A stretch of 64,000 nt of DNA, from positions 1 through 64,000 of the forward strand of contig JAFGKD010000061.1 in NCBI GenBank assembly GCA_016928775.1, in the 5' to 3' direction. This DNA comes from Candidatus Zhuqueibacterota bacterium. GTDB lineage: Bacteria > Zhuqueibacterota > Zhuqueibacteria > Residuimicrobiales > Krinioviventaceae. The translations under genes and the position numbers were made by a program. How positions within the stretch are numbered: the first letter of the stretch is position 1; each line of letters begins with the position of its first letter. The notes under the pieces are model-generated. The model had not been told where the DNA came from and ran no database searches. It was given only the letters and a program-made list of their open reading frames with translations. This document shows positions 35,577 to 44,740 of this stretch, one piece after another.

Positions 35577-36712
35577 TGTGGAGCCGCTTCAATTCTAATA
35601 GCGTTCGCCGGGCATACAACCGCACACGCGCCACAGCCCACGCAGCGTTGGCGATTTATTTCCGGCCAGGCAGCTAATTCAAAATCCGATGGATGGATCA
35701 TCACCGCATCATAATCACAATAAAATTGACAGCGATCGCATTCTTTGTGCCGGGACAAGAGACAATTTTCCACATCGATGTGCGCAATGCCCAAAACCAG
35801 GCTTTTTTTATCATTCTTTGAAAATGTTTTTATAGCGCCGCTGGGGCAGACGGTGCCGCACGCCGTGCATGCGGGCAAACAGTAGCCATGTGTAAAAGAA
35901 ATTTTTGGCGTCAGCAATCCCGCTATATCATTCGCGTCAAATGATGATTGGATGATATGTGTGGGGCATGCGCGCGCGCAATTGCCGCAGCGAATGCATG
36001 TGGATTGAAACTGACCCTCCGGCAACGCCGCTGGAGGGCGGATTATTGACGCTGAAGTGGCAATTGATCTTTTGAACAAAACTGCAAAACCAAATCCCCC
36101 GAGCGCACCAATGGCTGCGCGACGACCGACATCAAACGCGGTGGCACGCTCATCCTTTTTTGTCATCATTTTTCTCAAGGATGTTAATCCATCCTGCAAT
36201 CCACCTAGCGGACAGAGTTTATTGCACCATACGTGACGCGAAATAAAATTGATGCCGACGATGAATATCAGTCCGGCCATGCTGAGCAGCGCCGGCACAA
36301 GTGACACTTTGAATCCGCTAAAAAATGCATGAAAAGCGACAATGGGATCGAGCAGACCGAGCGCTGGAACGTCAAAAATCGCGGCGCCAAAAACAAGGGC
36401 TGCGAGAAAAATCCCCAACGGCGGCATTCCTTTCAGCACTCTCAGGCGGCTCAGCTTGGAAACGCTGTCACACAAAAGACCGGTCGGGCACAGCCATCGG
36501 CAGTACCAGCGATGACGAAGCGTGACAAAAATTAGAATAATAGCACCAATGATTGAAAGCCAGGACAGGCTTTGGGATGAAAGCGAGTTCAAAAAAACTA
36601 AAGGACTCGTCCAGATAAAAAGTCCTGTCAGCCACCCCAATGAAAATGGCAACGCAAAAATCGTCGCGAGCACCAGGGCAAAAAGCCGGCTATGTCTAAC
36701 TTTAAACGTCAT
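35570..36712 (-). CDS. NapH/NosR-like membrane polyferredoxin
   Basis: The protein has 380 residues from ATG 36712, which overlaps the stop of the upstream FAD gene (ATGA) and is preferred over a longer frame that begins inside that gene. About five transmembrane helices fill residues 8-225. Two membrane-edge motifs C-R-W-L-C-P and C-N-K-L-C-P are those of NapH/NosR-type quinol-linked proteins. The C-terminal half has C-I-R-C-G-N-C-A-R-A-C-P, C-L-P-A-C-T-A-C-G-T-V-C-P, C-D-R-C-Q-F-Y-C and C-V-G-C-G-A-C-A-V-V-C-P, enough for three to four [4Fe-4S] clusters. It should move electrons between the quinone pool and a partner, here most likely the coupled FAD enzyme. The final codons come from repeat DNA. 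Confidence 0.85.
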   Translation of the reverse strand: MTFKVRHSRLFALVLATIFALPFSLGWLTGLFIWTSPLVFLNSLSSQSLSWLSIIGAIILIFVTLRHRWYCRWLCPTGLLCDSVSKLSRLRVLKGMPPLGIFLAALVFGAAIFDVPALGLLDPIVAFHAFFSGFKVSLVPALLSMAGLIFIVGINFISRHVWCNKLCPLGGLQDGLTSLRKMMTKKDERATAFDVGRRAAIGALGGFGFAVLFKRSIATSASIIRPPAALPEGQFQSTCIRCGNCARACPTHIIQSSFDANDIAGLLTPKISFTHGYCLPACTACGTVCPSGAIKTFSKNDKKSLVLGIAHIDVENCLLSRHKECDRCQFYCDYDAVMIHPSDFELAAWPEINRQRCVGCGACAVVCPANAIRIEAAPQI

Positions 36713-38034
36713 CCCAGATTGGCATTTTGCGATTTTAAGAGATTTTGCACTCGTTTGATATTCACATTTGTTGCTGTTGAACCTTCCTGTACGGCCACCG
36801 CCGCTGCCGCACCGGCCGCATGCCCGGTCACCAGACAAGTGCCGATGATGCGTGTGTCTTCGACCAGTTCGCGCTCAAAACAGAAACAACGTCCCGAAAC
36901 AATCAAATTTTTTGTCTTTTTCGGCAGCAACGAGCGATAGGGAATCTGCCACAACGGCCGTTCGTTCACTGGCACACGACGGCCCTCGTAAAGCATTGTA
37001 CACCAGGCGCCGCTGATGCCGATGACGTCGTCAAACTTTTTGAATGTCATGGAATCTTTCAGCGTCAATCGATATTGACCGTCCAAGATGCGCGACATGC
37101 GCACGCCGAGCTGCGATGCGGTGTCCAGCAAAAACACCTCTTCGTAGCCTGGTGTGGCACGGATTTTTTGCGTGTTCTCCCAAATCTGGATGCGATACTT
37201 TTGCTGCAACTCGGAGAGCGTGTGCAGATCAAGTCCGTCCTGATCGTTCTCGCCATGCATATTGAACCAGTTGACGCTTGCAATCGGCGTTGGATTGCCG
37301 ACGGGAACATCTTTGTATCCCGGAGCCGATTTGTTAATACGATCAACATTGCCGAGCCGGTGTACCAGTCCGATGTGGTATTTCATGTTCTGGAAGTCTT
37401 CGCCGGCGAGTGCGAGCATGTCGCCATCACCCGTGCCATCAACAACCATTTTGGGTGCTATCGCAACACGGCCGGATTTGCTCTCGAGCAAAACGGCCTT
37501 GATCCAGCCATTCTCAACGATCACATTTGACGCCCAGCAATGGTACAGCATGTTGATGTTGGATTCTTTGATCATCACATCAAGCACATATTTGCCCGCT
37601 TCTGGATCGATGACGGGATTGACCTCGTGAATGGCCATGTCGAGCGTGCGCAGCCGCCGCGCCATTTCATCACCAACGCCGTAGATAACCTGTTGATGAT
37701 AGCCACTTTTGTCAACAGCGTGCGTGGAGAGCAGGGGCAACACCAGTCCGCCGGTCCACAAGCCACCAAGGTGATTGTAGCGCTCGACCAGAACAACATC
37801 CGCGCCGGCGCGCCCGGCGGAGATCGCTGCAGCAACACCAGCCGGGCCGCCACCAACAACCAGGACATCCGGTTCGGCAATAATCGGTATTTCTCGCGCC
37901 GGTTCGAGAATAGTCCTTTCATCTCGAGTACCCGCAGCGTGTTGCTGCCGCTTGGTTGAATTACTTTGACATCCAGCGACCAAGGCTCCAGTCGTTGCAG
38001 CTAACGTGACCAGAAATTTTCTCCGCTTTATCAT
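36709..38034 (-). CDS. Tat-exported FAD-dependent oxidoreductase (FAD_oxidored type), likely lipoprotein
   Basis: The protein has 441 residues. The leader has R-R-K-F-L (4-8) for Tat and L-V-A-G-C (18-22) as a lipobox, so it is folded with FAD inside the cell, exported and probably anchored. The dinucleotide motif G-G-G-P-A-G is at 61-66. E-R-Y-N-H-L-G-G-L-W and D-G-T-G-D-G-D are other FAD_oxidored (PF12831) landmarks. Members are dehydrogenases of unknown substrates, common in polysaccharide clusters. Overlap with the membrane polyferredoxin gene by four bases implies translational coupling and a shared electron path. It is the first gene of the minus-strand run. Confidence 0.85.
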   Translation of the reverse strand: MIKRRKFLVTLAATTGALVAGCQSNSTKRQQHAAGTRDERTILEPAREIPIIAEPDVLVVGGGPAGVAAAISAGRAGADVVLVERYNHLGGLWTGGLVLPLLSTHAVDKSGYHQQVIYGVGDEMARRLRTLDMAIHEVNPVIDPEAGKYVLDVMIKESNINMLYHCWASNVIVENGWIKAVLLESKSGRVAIAPKMVVDGTGDGDMLALAGEDFQNMKYHIGLVHRLGNVDRINKSAPGYKDVPVGNPTPIASVNWFNMHGENDQDGLDLHTLSELQQKYRIQIWENTQKIRATPGYEEVFLLDTASQLGVRMSRILDGQYRLTLKDSMTFKKFDDVIGISGAWCTMLYEGRRVPVNERPLWQIPYRSLLPKKTKNLIVSGRCFCFERELVEDTRIIGTCLVTGHAAGAAAAVAVQEGSTATNVNIKRVQNLLKSQNANLG

Positions 38035-38480
38035 GCGATCTCCTTCCTTTTAAAACTCTAATGCAAGCCCCTACGTCGTCTCCAGCGCATATGTCGCAAT
38101 TTTCATCTCTATGCCTTTATTGAGAGGGTAAAAAGCAGAACGTTTACTTGTCGGCAATATCACGTCATAATAATAGCCAAAAAAAGCTGAAATAACAACC
38201 TGATTGAAGCGCTGCACTGCCCCTTATCGTGAAATAGCTTCGGGTGAATAGAAGAAAAGTCACAATCCTGCTCTATAAAACGCATGACTCTTTCCGGCCG
38301 ATCATTGATTTTATTTACTTATTCAGCGCGAACAAACGAGAATAAAAATGAGCAAAAACGCAACGAACTGTTTTTATAAATGCAACAGAATAGATATATT
38401 TCATCTGCATCCGAGACAGTGATCTCATTTCATCTGGATAGGTTCAGTATTATCAACTCAGCATTGGAGCGTATATCTCA
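38035..38480. promoter_or_regulatory. Divergent intergenic region
   Basis: This 446-base gap between the FAD oxidoreductase and GH38-like genes must hold both promoters. It is A/T-rich around 38300-38420. No clear repeat, hairpin or small gene was found. Confidence 0.3.
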
Positions 38481-40997
38481 ATGAACAAGGTGATGTTCTT
38501 TTTTCTGTGGTTCGTCATGAGTGCTTTGCATGTGTCAGCGCAAGATTCGCTCAAACATCTCTATCTTGGCAACGACACGCATACGGACCTCATGTGGAAC
38601 GGCGATGAGGACGACTGGTATCAATACAACCTCGACATGGCCAAATTTTATCTCAGACTCGGCGAATCCACGCGCAACAATCCGCCCGAGTCGCGCAGCA
38701 AGTGGAATTATGACGTCGCCTGGACGCTGTATATGCTGGAAAAGCGTGCGCCAAAAGAGCTATTCCATCGTCTCATCGCGCAAATAAAAAACGGCCAGGC
38801 CAGTGTGCCGTACAATTTTGTCCTGGCGGTCTATGGGGCATCAACGCTCGAGTCGGTATTACGGAGTTTTTATTACGGCGGCTATTTGCAGCGCACCTAC
38901 GATATCCCGGTGGAATTGGCGGTGGCACAGGAAAATGCCACGCTGCCGCTCGGGCTTGCATCTCTTTGGGCCGGCACCGGTGCAAAGTATAGCTGGAAGG
39001 GCGTCTGCAACTGCGCCACGAAAATCAATACCGTCGGTGACCGCAATCATGAAATTTACTGGTACAAGGGTTTCGACGGCAACAAAGTGCTGATGAAATG
39101 GTACTCGAATTACGGCTGGAATGCCGAGCTCGGTGGTTACGCCGAAATGTTAGAGCCGACCGTCGCTGTTCAGCAAATGAAGACGCTCTGTGAATCGGAT
39201 CGCTATCCTTATCGCATTGCCGCTGCGTTCGGCAAGGGATGGGATAATATTTTCAATTATTCTTACGATCTGGTATGGGGACTCGGTCACCGCACCCTGC
39301 CGGGCACCAAGCTGTACCTGTCCAATCAACTTGACTTTTTCCATCATTTTGAATCCGAATATGGCGACGTGCTGCCGCAGGTCACGTTATCGTATGGCAA
39401 CGAATGGGATTTGAATCTGGCTTCTCTGGCGGAAGTGAACGGTCAACTCAGGACCTCAATGGAAAAACTGCGCACGGCCGAGGCCATGGCCGCCATCGTC
39501 ACGATTGATGATCCAGATGCCTTTGAAAATCTCGCACCGCTCAAACGTGAATTTTATTATGCCCTCGGCGTGTTCAATCTGCACGGCTGGACAGCCGACG
39601 GCCCGATAAACCGGCACGATTTTGCGACTTATATGCGGCGTCAGCACAACAGTATTACCAGATATGTTGATGCCTTGTACGAAAGGGCGTCCTCCGAATT
39701 GGGAAAAAAGATCAACGCCAAAAATCTTGATCACGTTGTGCTTGTTTACAATGCGCTTAACTGGTCGCGTGATGCGATCGTCGACATTCCGATTGACGGT
39801 GATTTTAATTTGGTTCGCGATGTATCGAGCGAAAATCTTTATCCCGGCAAAATCATTGGTGCTGGCGAACGACGAGTTCTTCGCGTCAAGGTGAGGGACA
39901 TACCGCCAATCGGCTACAAGCTGCTGCAATTGATCAAACGGGAAGGCATTCAAACAAAAAGCGTTTTTACATTTTCCGATCAAAGACTCGACACGCCGTT
40001 TTATACCGTACGACTCGAAAAATCGGGCGCCATTCGTTCGCTTTACGATAAAAGATTGCATAAAGAATGGTCGCAGGGATGGCTGAATTATCTCGGCGGC
40101 GATCCGCATGCCGGCGAAGAAATTCAAATTTTACATGATGGTGAAGAGCACATTACCTTGTTCTGCCGATCAGCCGATCCCCTAAAACACGATTGCACAA
40201 TCACCTTTTATGCGGATACACCGCGCATCGACATACAAAACCGCATCCTGGAAAATTTTTCCGACCTTCAGCATTGGACATTTGATTTCAAGGTTGATCG
40301 ACCTGAAGTCTGGCACGAGGAAGTCGGCGCAGTGATCAAGGCAAAAACCGCTTCCGCCGGCGGCCACTATGCGGACCGGATGGCGCGCTACGACTATTTG
40401 ACGCTGAATCATTTTCTCAACGTCGGCAACGCAAAGCACAGCATCACGCTGTCAAACAGCAACTGCCTGTTCTTCAGATTGGGAGAGAGCAAACCGGAGT
40501 TTTTGGATATGACATCCGCAACTGTGCACATTCTTGTCGGCGGACAGGTGAATGAAAATCTCGGTGTGATCGGTCAAGATGGTGATTCCACGTTTCATCA
40601 AAATTTTTCGCTCATGCCGTTTGGCCAATCATTTCATGCCGGTTTGTCCATGCGCTTTGCGCTCGAGCATCAGAATCCGCCGGCCATTGCTCCGGTCGGT
40701 GCCGGAGGTGAGTGGCCGGAAGCACAACGCAGTTTCTTCAACACAAATAATCCCGATGTTTTGTTATGGACGCTCAAACCGGGAGAAGACGGCGGTCTGA
40801 TCGCGCGCTTGTGGAACATGCTTGACGAACCCCTGACCGCCGTTTTGGCGAGCAGCACAATGCTGCAAAGCGCTGCGGCCGTCACGCATGTGGAGACCGA
40901 TATAAAGACGCTTGCTCTTTCGCAAAATTCCGTCCCTTTGGAACTTTGTCAGCACCAGCTTGTAAGTCTGAGATTGGTGCTAAAAAAGACAAAATAG
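38481..40997 (+). CDS. Secreted GH38-like (alpha-mannosidase-type) protein
   Basis: The protein has 838 residues with a signal peptide ending near H-V-S-A-Q-D. The N-terminal domain starts G-N-D-T-H-T-D-L-M-W, the H-x-D-x-x-W metal-binding motif of the GH38 fold (classic form H-N-D-P-G-W). The region that should hold the nucleophile Asp reads A-Q-E-N-A-T-L-P-L-G, so that Asp is not apparent. The middle three-helix domain (about 300-410) and C-terminal beta-domains (about 430-838) match GH38 architecture. It may be a mannosidase relative with changed chemistry or specificity. It stands alone on the + strand and converges with the pectate lyase gene 10 bases away. Confidence 0.65.
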   Translation: MNKVMFFFLWFVMSALHVSAQDSLKHLYLGNDTHTDLMWNGDEDDWYQYNLDMAKFYLRLGESTRNNPPESRSKWNYDVAWTLYMLEKRAPKELFHRLIAQIKNGQASVPYNFVLAVYGASTLESVLRSFYYGGYLQRTYDIPVELAVAQENATLPLGLASLWAGTGAKYSWKGVCNCATKINTVGDRNHEIYWYKGFDGNKVLMKWYSNYGWNAELGGYAEMLEPTVAVQQMKTLCESDRYPYRIAAAFGKGWDNIFNYSYDLVWGLGHRTLPGTKLYLSNQLDFFHHFESEYGDVLPQVTLSYGNEWDLNLASLAEVNGQLRTSMEKLRTAEAMAAIVTIDDPDAFENLAPLKREFYYALGVFNLHGWTADGPINRHDFATYMRRQHNSITRYVDALYERASSELGKKINAKNLDHVVLVYNALNWSRDAIVDIPIDGDFNLVRDVSSENLYPGKIIGAGERRVLRVKVRDIPPIGYKLLQLIKREGIQTKSVFTFSDQRLDTPFYTVRLEKSGAIRSLYDKRLHKEWSQGWLNYLGGDPHAGEEIQILHDGEEHITLFCRSADPLKHDCTITFYADTPRIDIQNRILENFSDLQHWTFDFKVDRPEVWHEEVGAVIKAKTASAGGHYADRMARYDYLTLNHFLNVGNAKHSITLSNSNCLFFRLGESKPEFLDMTSATVHILVGGQVNENLGVIGQDGDSTFHQNFSLMPFGQSFHAGLSMRFALEHQNPPAIAPVGAGGEWPEAQRSFFNTNNPDVLLWTLKPGEDGGLIARLWNMLDEPLTAVLASSTMLQSAAAVTHVETDIKTLALSQNSVPLELCQHQLVSLRLVLKKTK

Positions 40998-41007
40998 TTT
41001 TGCGGCT

Positions 41008-42645
41008 TCACTTTGCCAAGAGCATTTTTATTGTCTTTGCATACAAACCGGCCTGCAACCTGACAAAATAGAGTCCACTTGGTAAGCCGCTGCCGTCGAA
41101 TTGCACTTCGTGTTGTCCGGCCGACTGTAAACCGTCCACCAGCACCGCTATCTCCCGGCCATAAAGATCATAAATTTTAAGTGTTGCATAACTTTGATTC
41201 GCAAGTAAAAAACTGATTGTGGTCGTTGGATTGAACGGATTGGGATAATTCTGAAACAAAACAAAATCTTGCGGAAAAAAAGAAGCATCTTGCTCAACGC
41301 CTGTTGGATCATGAGCCAAACTGTTGAGATAGACTTCGAGCATGGTATAGCCATCCTGGCCGATGTTGTTGCGGTCCTCCGGATCGTTGGGATTGAGACC
41401 GTTTGTTTGTTCCCAATCGTCCGGCATGCCGTCGTGATCATTGTCGTCCGGAGCCGGCAGCGAGTTGAGCGCCGGCCAGCCGCCTTCAGGCTGCTCGGCA
41501 ACAGTGGCAATCGAATGCCCGGTTCTGTTCAAAACATCATTGACGATACGGGTATCTATCGTGTCCCTTTTGGGCAAGCTGGCGCCGGCCGAGACCAGCA
41601 CATCGGTTTTCGCCTGTTCCGGCGATGTGGTCGTCACCGGTTCCATCTCTATCAGGGCAGAACGCGCTTTATACGCCGCTATTTGCTCTGCGGTATACCC
41701 GGATCGGAAACTGACAAGACTCCAGGGATCGGCCGGCACGATACCATTCATTGAATTATTTTCAAAGTAGCCGATGCAATGCACGCCATTTTCTCTGAAA
41801 ATCGTGCTGGGTGATGACTCGGGTCCCCTGATATAGACATTGCCAATAAAATTGTAGCGGCTCATGGTATTGGAATCATCGTTGTAACCGGGACGACTGC
41901 CCTGCCAGTTGTAGATGACATTGTTGCAAAAATCCAGGTACAGTCCTTCCGGATCGTCAGTCACATCCGTATAATTTCCCGGTCGCGGCAATCTACCCCA
42001 ATTATGCGCATAGAGATTATGGTGGTAGGTCTTTTGATCGCCGTAATCCCCCCGGATAAGCGAGCCGTAACTGTGATTTTCAAACGTCAATCCTTCACTT
42101 ATAATGCACCATTGTACTGTAACCATGTCTGACTCCGGCTGGCATGAGATGCCTTCATCACGGGCGTATGAAGCGCTCACATGATCGATGATGATGTTTG
42201 TGCCGCCTGATATATCTATGGCATCGCCGTCAGAATTGGCGGCTCCGGCATCCACACGCACACGAATGTATCTGATAATAATATTTGAAGCGTTAACTCT
42301 GATACGTCCTTTAATACAAATGCCGTCGCCGGGTGCCGTTTGACCCGCTATGGTGGTGTTGGATTTTGGAGTGAGAATAACACTTCCCAATTCAATGGTG
42401 CCCGAAACACGGAAAACAATCGACCGGTTTCCCGATCTCACCGCATCAACAAGGGAGCCGGGACCGCTGTTGCTGAGAGTCGTCACTTCATACACAGAAC
42501 CGCCGCGCCCGCCGCTGGCGAATCGTCCGCTGCCTTCCGCCCCCGGAAAAGCCGGTTGTTCCGCAACGGCAAACGGCGTATTTATTAAAAGGGTAATAAT
42601 GGCCAAAACCATAAAAGCACTGCCTGGAATGTTACTCGTTTTCAT
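41008..42645 (-). CDS. Secreted PL1 pectate lyase with type IX sorting domain
   Basis: The protein has 545 residues with a signal peptide ending near A-V-A-E-Q. The parallel beta-helix (about 30-330) starts F-P-G-A-E-G-S-G-R-F-A-S-G-G-R-G-G and contains T-I-A-G-Q-T-A-P-G-D-G, I-I-I-D-H-V-S-A-S-Y and H-N-L-Y-A-H-N-W-G-R-L-P-R, the pattern of PL1 pectate lyases common in FCB bacteria. A calcium-type D-N-D-H-D-G-M-P-D-D-W-E loop (about 400) precedes the sorting domain (about 460-545, F-Q-N-Y-P-N-P-F-N-P). It cleaves polygalacturonate by beta-elimination, with calcium, at the cell surface. Confidence 0.88.
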   Translation of the reverse strand: MKTSNIPGSAFMVLAIITLLINTPFAVAEQPAFPGAEGSGRFASGGRGGSVYEVTTLSNSGPGSLVDAVRSGNRSIVFRVSGTIELGSVILTPKSNTTIAGQTAPGDGICIKGRIRVNASNIIIRYIRVRVDAGAANSDGDAIDISGGTNIIIDHVSASYARDEGISCQPESDMVTVQWCIISEGLTFENHSYGSLIRGDYGDQKTYHHNLYAHNWGRLPRPGNYTDVTDDPEGLYLDFCNNVIYNWQGSRPGYNDDSNTMSRYNFIGNVYIRGPESSPSTIFRENGVHCIGYFENNSMNGIVPADPWSLVSFRSGYTAEQIAAYKARSALIEMEPVTTTSPEQAKTDVLVSAGASLPKRDTIDTRIVNDVLNRTGHSIATVAEQPEGGWPALNSLPAPDDNDHDGMPDDWEQTNGLNPNDPEDRNNIGQDGYTMLEVYLNSLAHDPTGVEQDASFFPQDFVLFQNYPNPFNPTTTISFLLANQSYATLKIYDLYGREIAVLVDGLQSAGQHEVQFDGSGLPSGLYFVRLQAGLYAKTIKMLLAK

Positions 42646-42955
42646 TATATTCCTCTCTAATAATTGATAACGTTGATGGCTTTGTGTCTTTTTGTGAATG
42701 CATTTTCTTGACTATATAAAAGAATACGATTTTTTTGATGATTTTCAATACTTTTATTTTTTTTTTGATAAAGCAACCGTCAGGTTGTTATGCTGCAATA
42801 TTGATCAAATTTTGCTGAATTTAAAGATTGATTCAATAAGATTTTCCTGTAAATTAAGAGTGTTTGATGGATTGCGGCTGCTGTTGCAGTCACTGGATTT
42901 AACAGGTAAAATCAATGATTGATACTCTTGGCGCGGCCAAAGGCAGCAACCAAAA

Positions 42956-43056
42956 TGGTCCACAATTACACGGATGTCACGGATTATCCAGATCAATATG
43001 ATTTGAAAATGATTTCTTGTCCGTGTAAATCCGTGCAATCCGCGGACATTGGTCCA
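42956..43056. repeat. Inverted ACGGAT-type dispersed repeat
   Basis: The left arm (about 42956-42990) reads TGGTCCACAATTACACGGAT then GTCACGGATTATC. The right arm (about 43019-43056) reads GTCCGTGTAAATCCGTGCAA then TCCGCGGACATTGGTCCA. The arms are inverted copies of one word (CACGGATT) and end in the same TGGTCCA/TGGACCA dyad. It lies in the 496-base divergent gap 42646-43141, which otherwise holds only A/T-rich promoter-like DNA (a T-run near 42755-42765). Confidence 0.65.
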
Positions 43057-43141
43057 TGGATTACGGGATCTTTTTGATGTGGATAAAGATTTATTGATAC
43101 AAGCACATAATTTTTCAGTTACAATAGAGAGGAGAAAAAAG

Positions 43142-44698
43142 ATGAAATCATTACAAACTCCATTCATGGCAATGGTGCTTCTCGGGCTGGTGTTGCCGCT
43201 GGTTGCGCACAACCTGGTGGACAACGGAGATTTTGAAAACGGCATGAGTGGATGGGGCTCGTGGTTTGTCGATGAAAACGCTACCTGGGCTGAACAACCC
43301 TATGCGGACGCCGAATTTTCCATCACCAGTCCCGGACTCGGTGGCAGCGATAAAGCGTTGTATGTTCGTGTGCACAAGCCGGGCAAGTTTGATTGGTACA
43401 TTCTCGTCACCAAACAGGTTGCGCTGCAACAGGGCAAAATGTACGAGATTTCCTTGCGCGCGACCTCTGATCTCGATAAAACAATCTCCCTGGCGGTGCA
43501 TGAGGATGTTTCGTCCGGCAGCCCTTTTTTCTACCAGGCCATCAATATTTCGGATGAGGATAAGGTTTATGGGCCGTTCCCGTTCATTTATGAACCCACA
43601 CCCAAAATGCCCGGCATCAAAATCCAATTTGGCGGCATGGAAGGGGATGTTGTTGTGGATGATGTTGTGATTGAGCACGTAGATATCGATACGGATTACA
43701 CGCCTTACAATTCGCTGGAAGACATTATCGGTGATATCACGCTGCCGCATGAAGGTTTGCCGCATGGCGTTCCAAGTTCGTACGATTGGGCACAAAAACC
43801 GCGTCGTGGTGCACAACAACCACCGGAAGATTGGACCGCTGCTATTGCCTGGGGACAACTTTACGAATGGATCGAAGGTAATCCGGCGACCAATACGCGC
43901 GTGCAAATCCGCGACATGGAAATGCTCTATTTGAGCAAGAGCGACGGCCAGTGGCATCAACTGCAAAAATCGTTGCGCATCGATGGTGCGGCTTATGTGG
44001 AGGATTTTGTTGGTGACATCAACAAACCTGCCGATATCCGCACCGAACCGGATGGCAGCATTTCCGTCACCGCCGGTGACGGCTACAATTTTCACTTTTG
44101 GCCATCGTCCGGACGCGTCGAAATCCCGGAAAATGATGTCGAGGGCTGTTTTGTGACCGTGCAGTGCCGTTTGATTTTGGAAAATCCGGATGGTGTAGAT
44201 GATCGTAACGAAGCAAAATATCTGATGAGCGTCGGCGGCGACTGGTGGGAATCCATGACCGCCGTGTGGGATCAATGGAGAACGAACGCAGATATGGGCA
44301 TTGGTCGATTCCGTTTTATTACACCCGAGTGGAAGGGCTATAATATGATTTCTCTGCCCGTCGATCGGGTGCGCGAAAATCCACCGCCCTTTGCCGGCAG
44401 CACCGCAATCGATGATTCGCCAATAACAAATATTCAGGATTTTCACTTGACGCAAAACTATCCCAATCCCTTTAATCCATCAACAACCATTCGTTACGAT
44501 TTGCCGCATAGCAGCCATGTGCAATTGCAGATTTACGACGTGAACGGACACCTGATTCAAACACTTGTGGATGGTTTTCGACCGGCTGGCCGGCACGTTG
44601 TGGAATTTTCAAGTTCGCGCTTGCCCAGCGGCGCTTATTTCTGCACATTAACCGCGGGCAATTTAACGCAAGTTCGCAAGATGCTGCTCATTCAATAA
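43142..44698 (+). CDS. Secreted carbohydrate-binding-like protein with type IX sorting domain
   Basis: The protein has 518 residues from ATG 43142, chosen because GAGAGGAG lies just upstream and the signal peptide then starts at once. After cleavage (near V-A-H-N) comes a CBM4/9-like beta-sandwich (about 20-165) with the usual L-V-D-N-G-D-F-E-N-G-M-S-G-W start. A second region (about 190-420, many W and Y, for example W-G-Q-L-Y-E-W-I-E-G-N) is not a family I recognise and could be a catalytic or binding domain. The C-terminal 85 residues are the sorting domain (L-T-Q-N-Y-P-N-P-F-N-P). The permease gene follows 42 bases later, so they may share a transcript. Confidence 0.7.
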   Translation: MKSLQTPFMAMVLLGLVLPLVAHNLVDNGDFENGMSGWGSWFVDENATWAEQPYADAEFSITSPGLGGSDKALYVRVHKPGKFDWYILVTKQVALQQGKMYEISLRATSDLDKTISLAVHEDVSSGSPFFYQAINISDEDKVYGPFPFIYEPTPKMPGIKIQFGGMEGDVVVDDVVIEHVDIDTDYTPYNSLEDIIGDITLPHEGLPHGVPSSYDWAQKPRRGAQQPPEDWTAAIAWGQLYEWIEGNPATNTRVQIRDMEMLYLSKSDGQWHQLQKSLRIDGAAYVEDFVGDINKPADIRTEPDGSISVTAGDGYNFHFWPSSGRVEIPENDVEGCFVTVQCRLILENPDGVDDRNEAKYLMSVGGDWWESMTAVWDQWRTNADMGIGRFRFITPEWKGYNMISLPVDRVRENPPPFAGSTAIDDSPITNIQDFHLTQNYPNPFNPSTTIRYDLPHSSHVQLQIYDVNGHLIQTLVDGFRPAGRHVVEFSSSRLPSGAYFCTLTAGNLTQVRKMLLIQ

Positions 44699-44740
44699 CT
44701 CGACGGCAAAAAAGAACAAAGGATTGGCATCAATTTCAGG

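Noticed and set aside
43151..44455. 434-codon - strand frame opposite the CBM-like gene
   Set aside because: The opposite strand has a signal peptide and a sorting domain; the antisense frame has no protein-like features.
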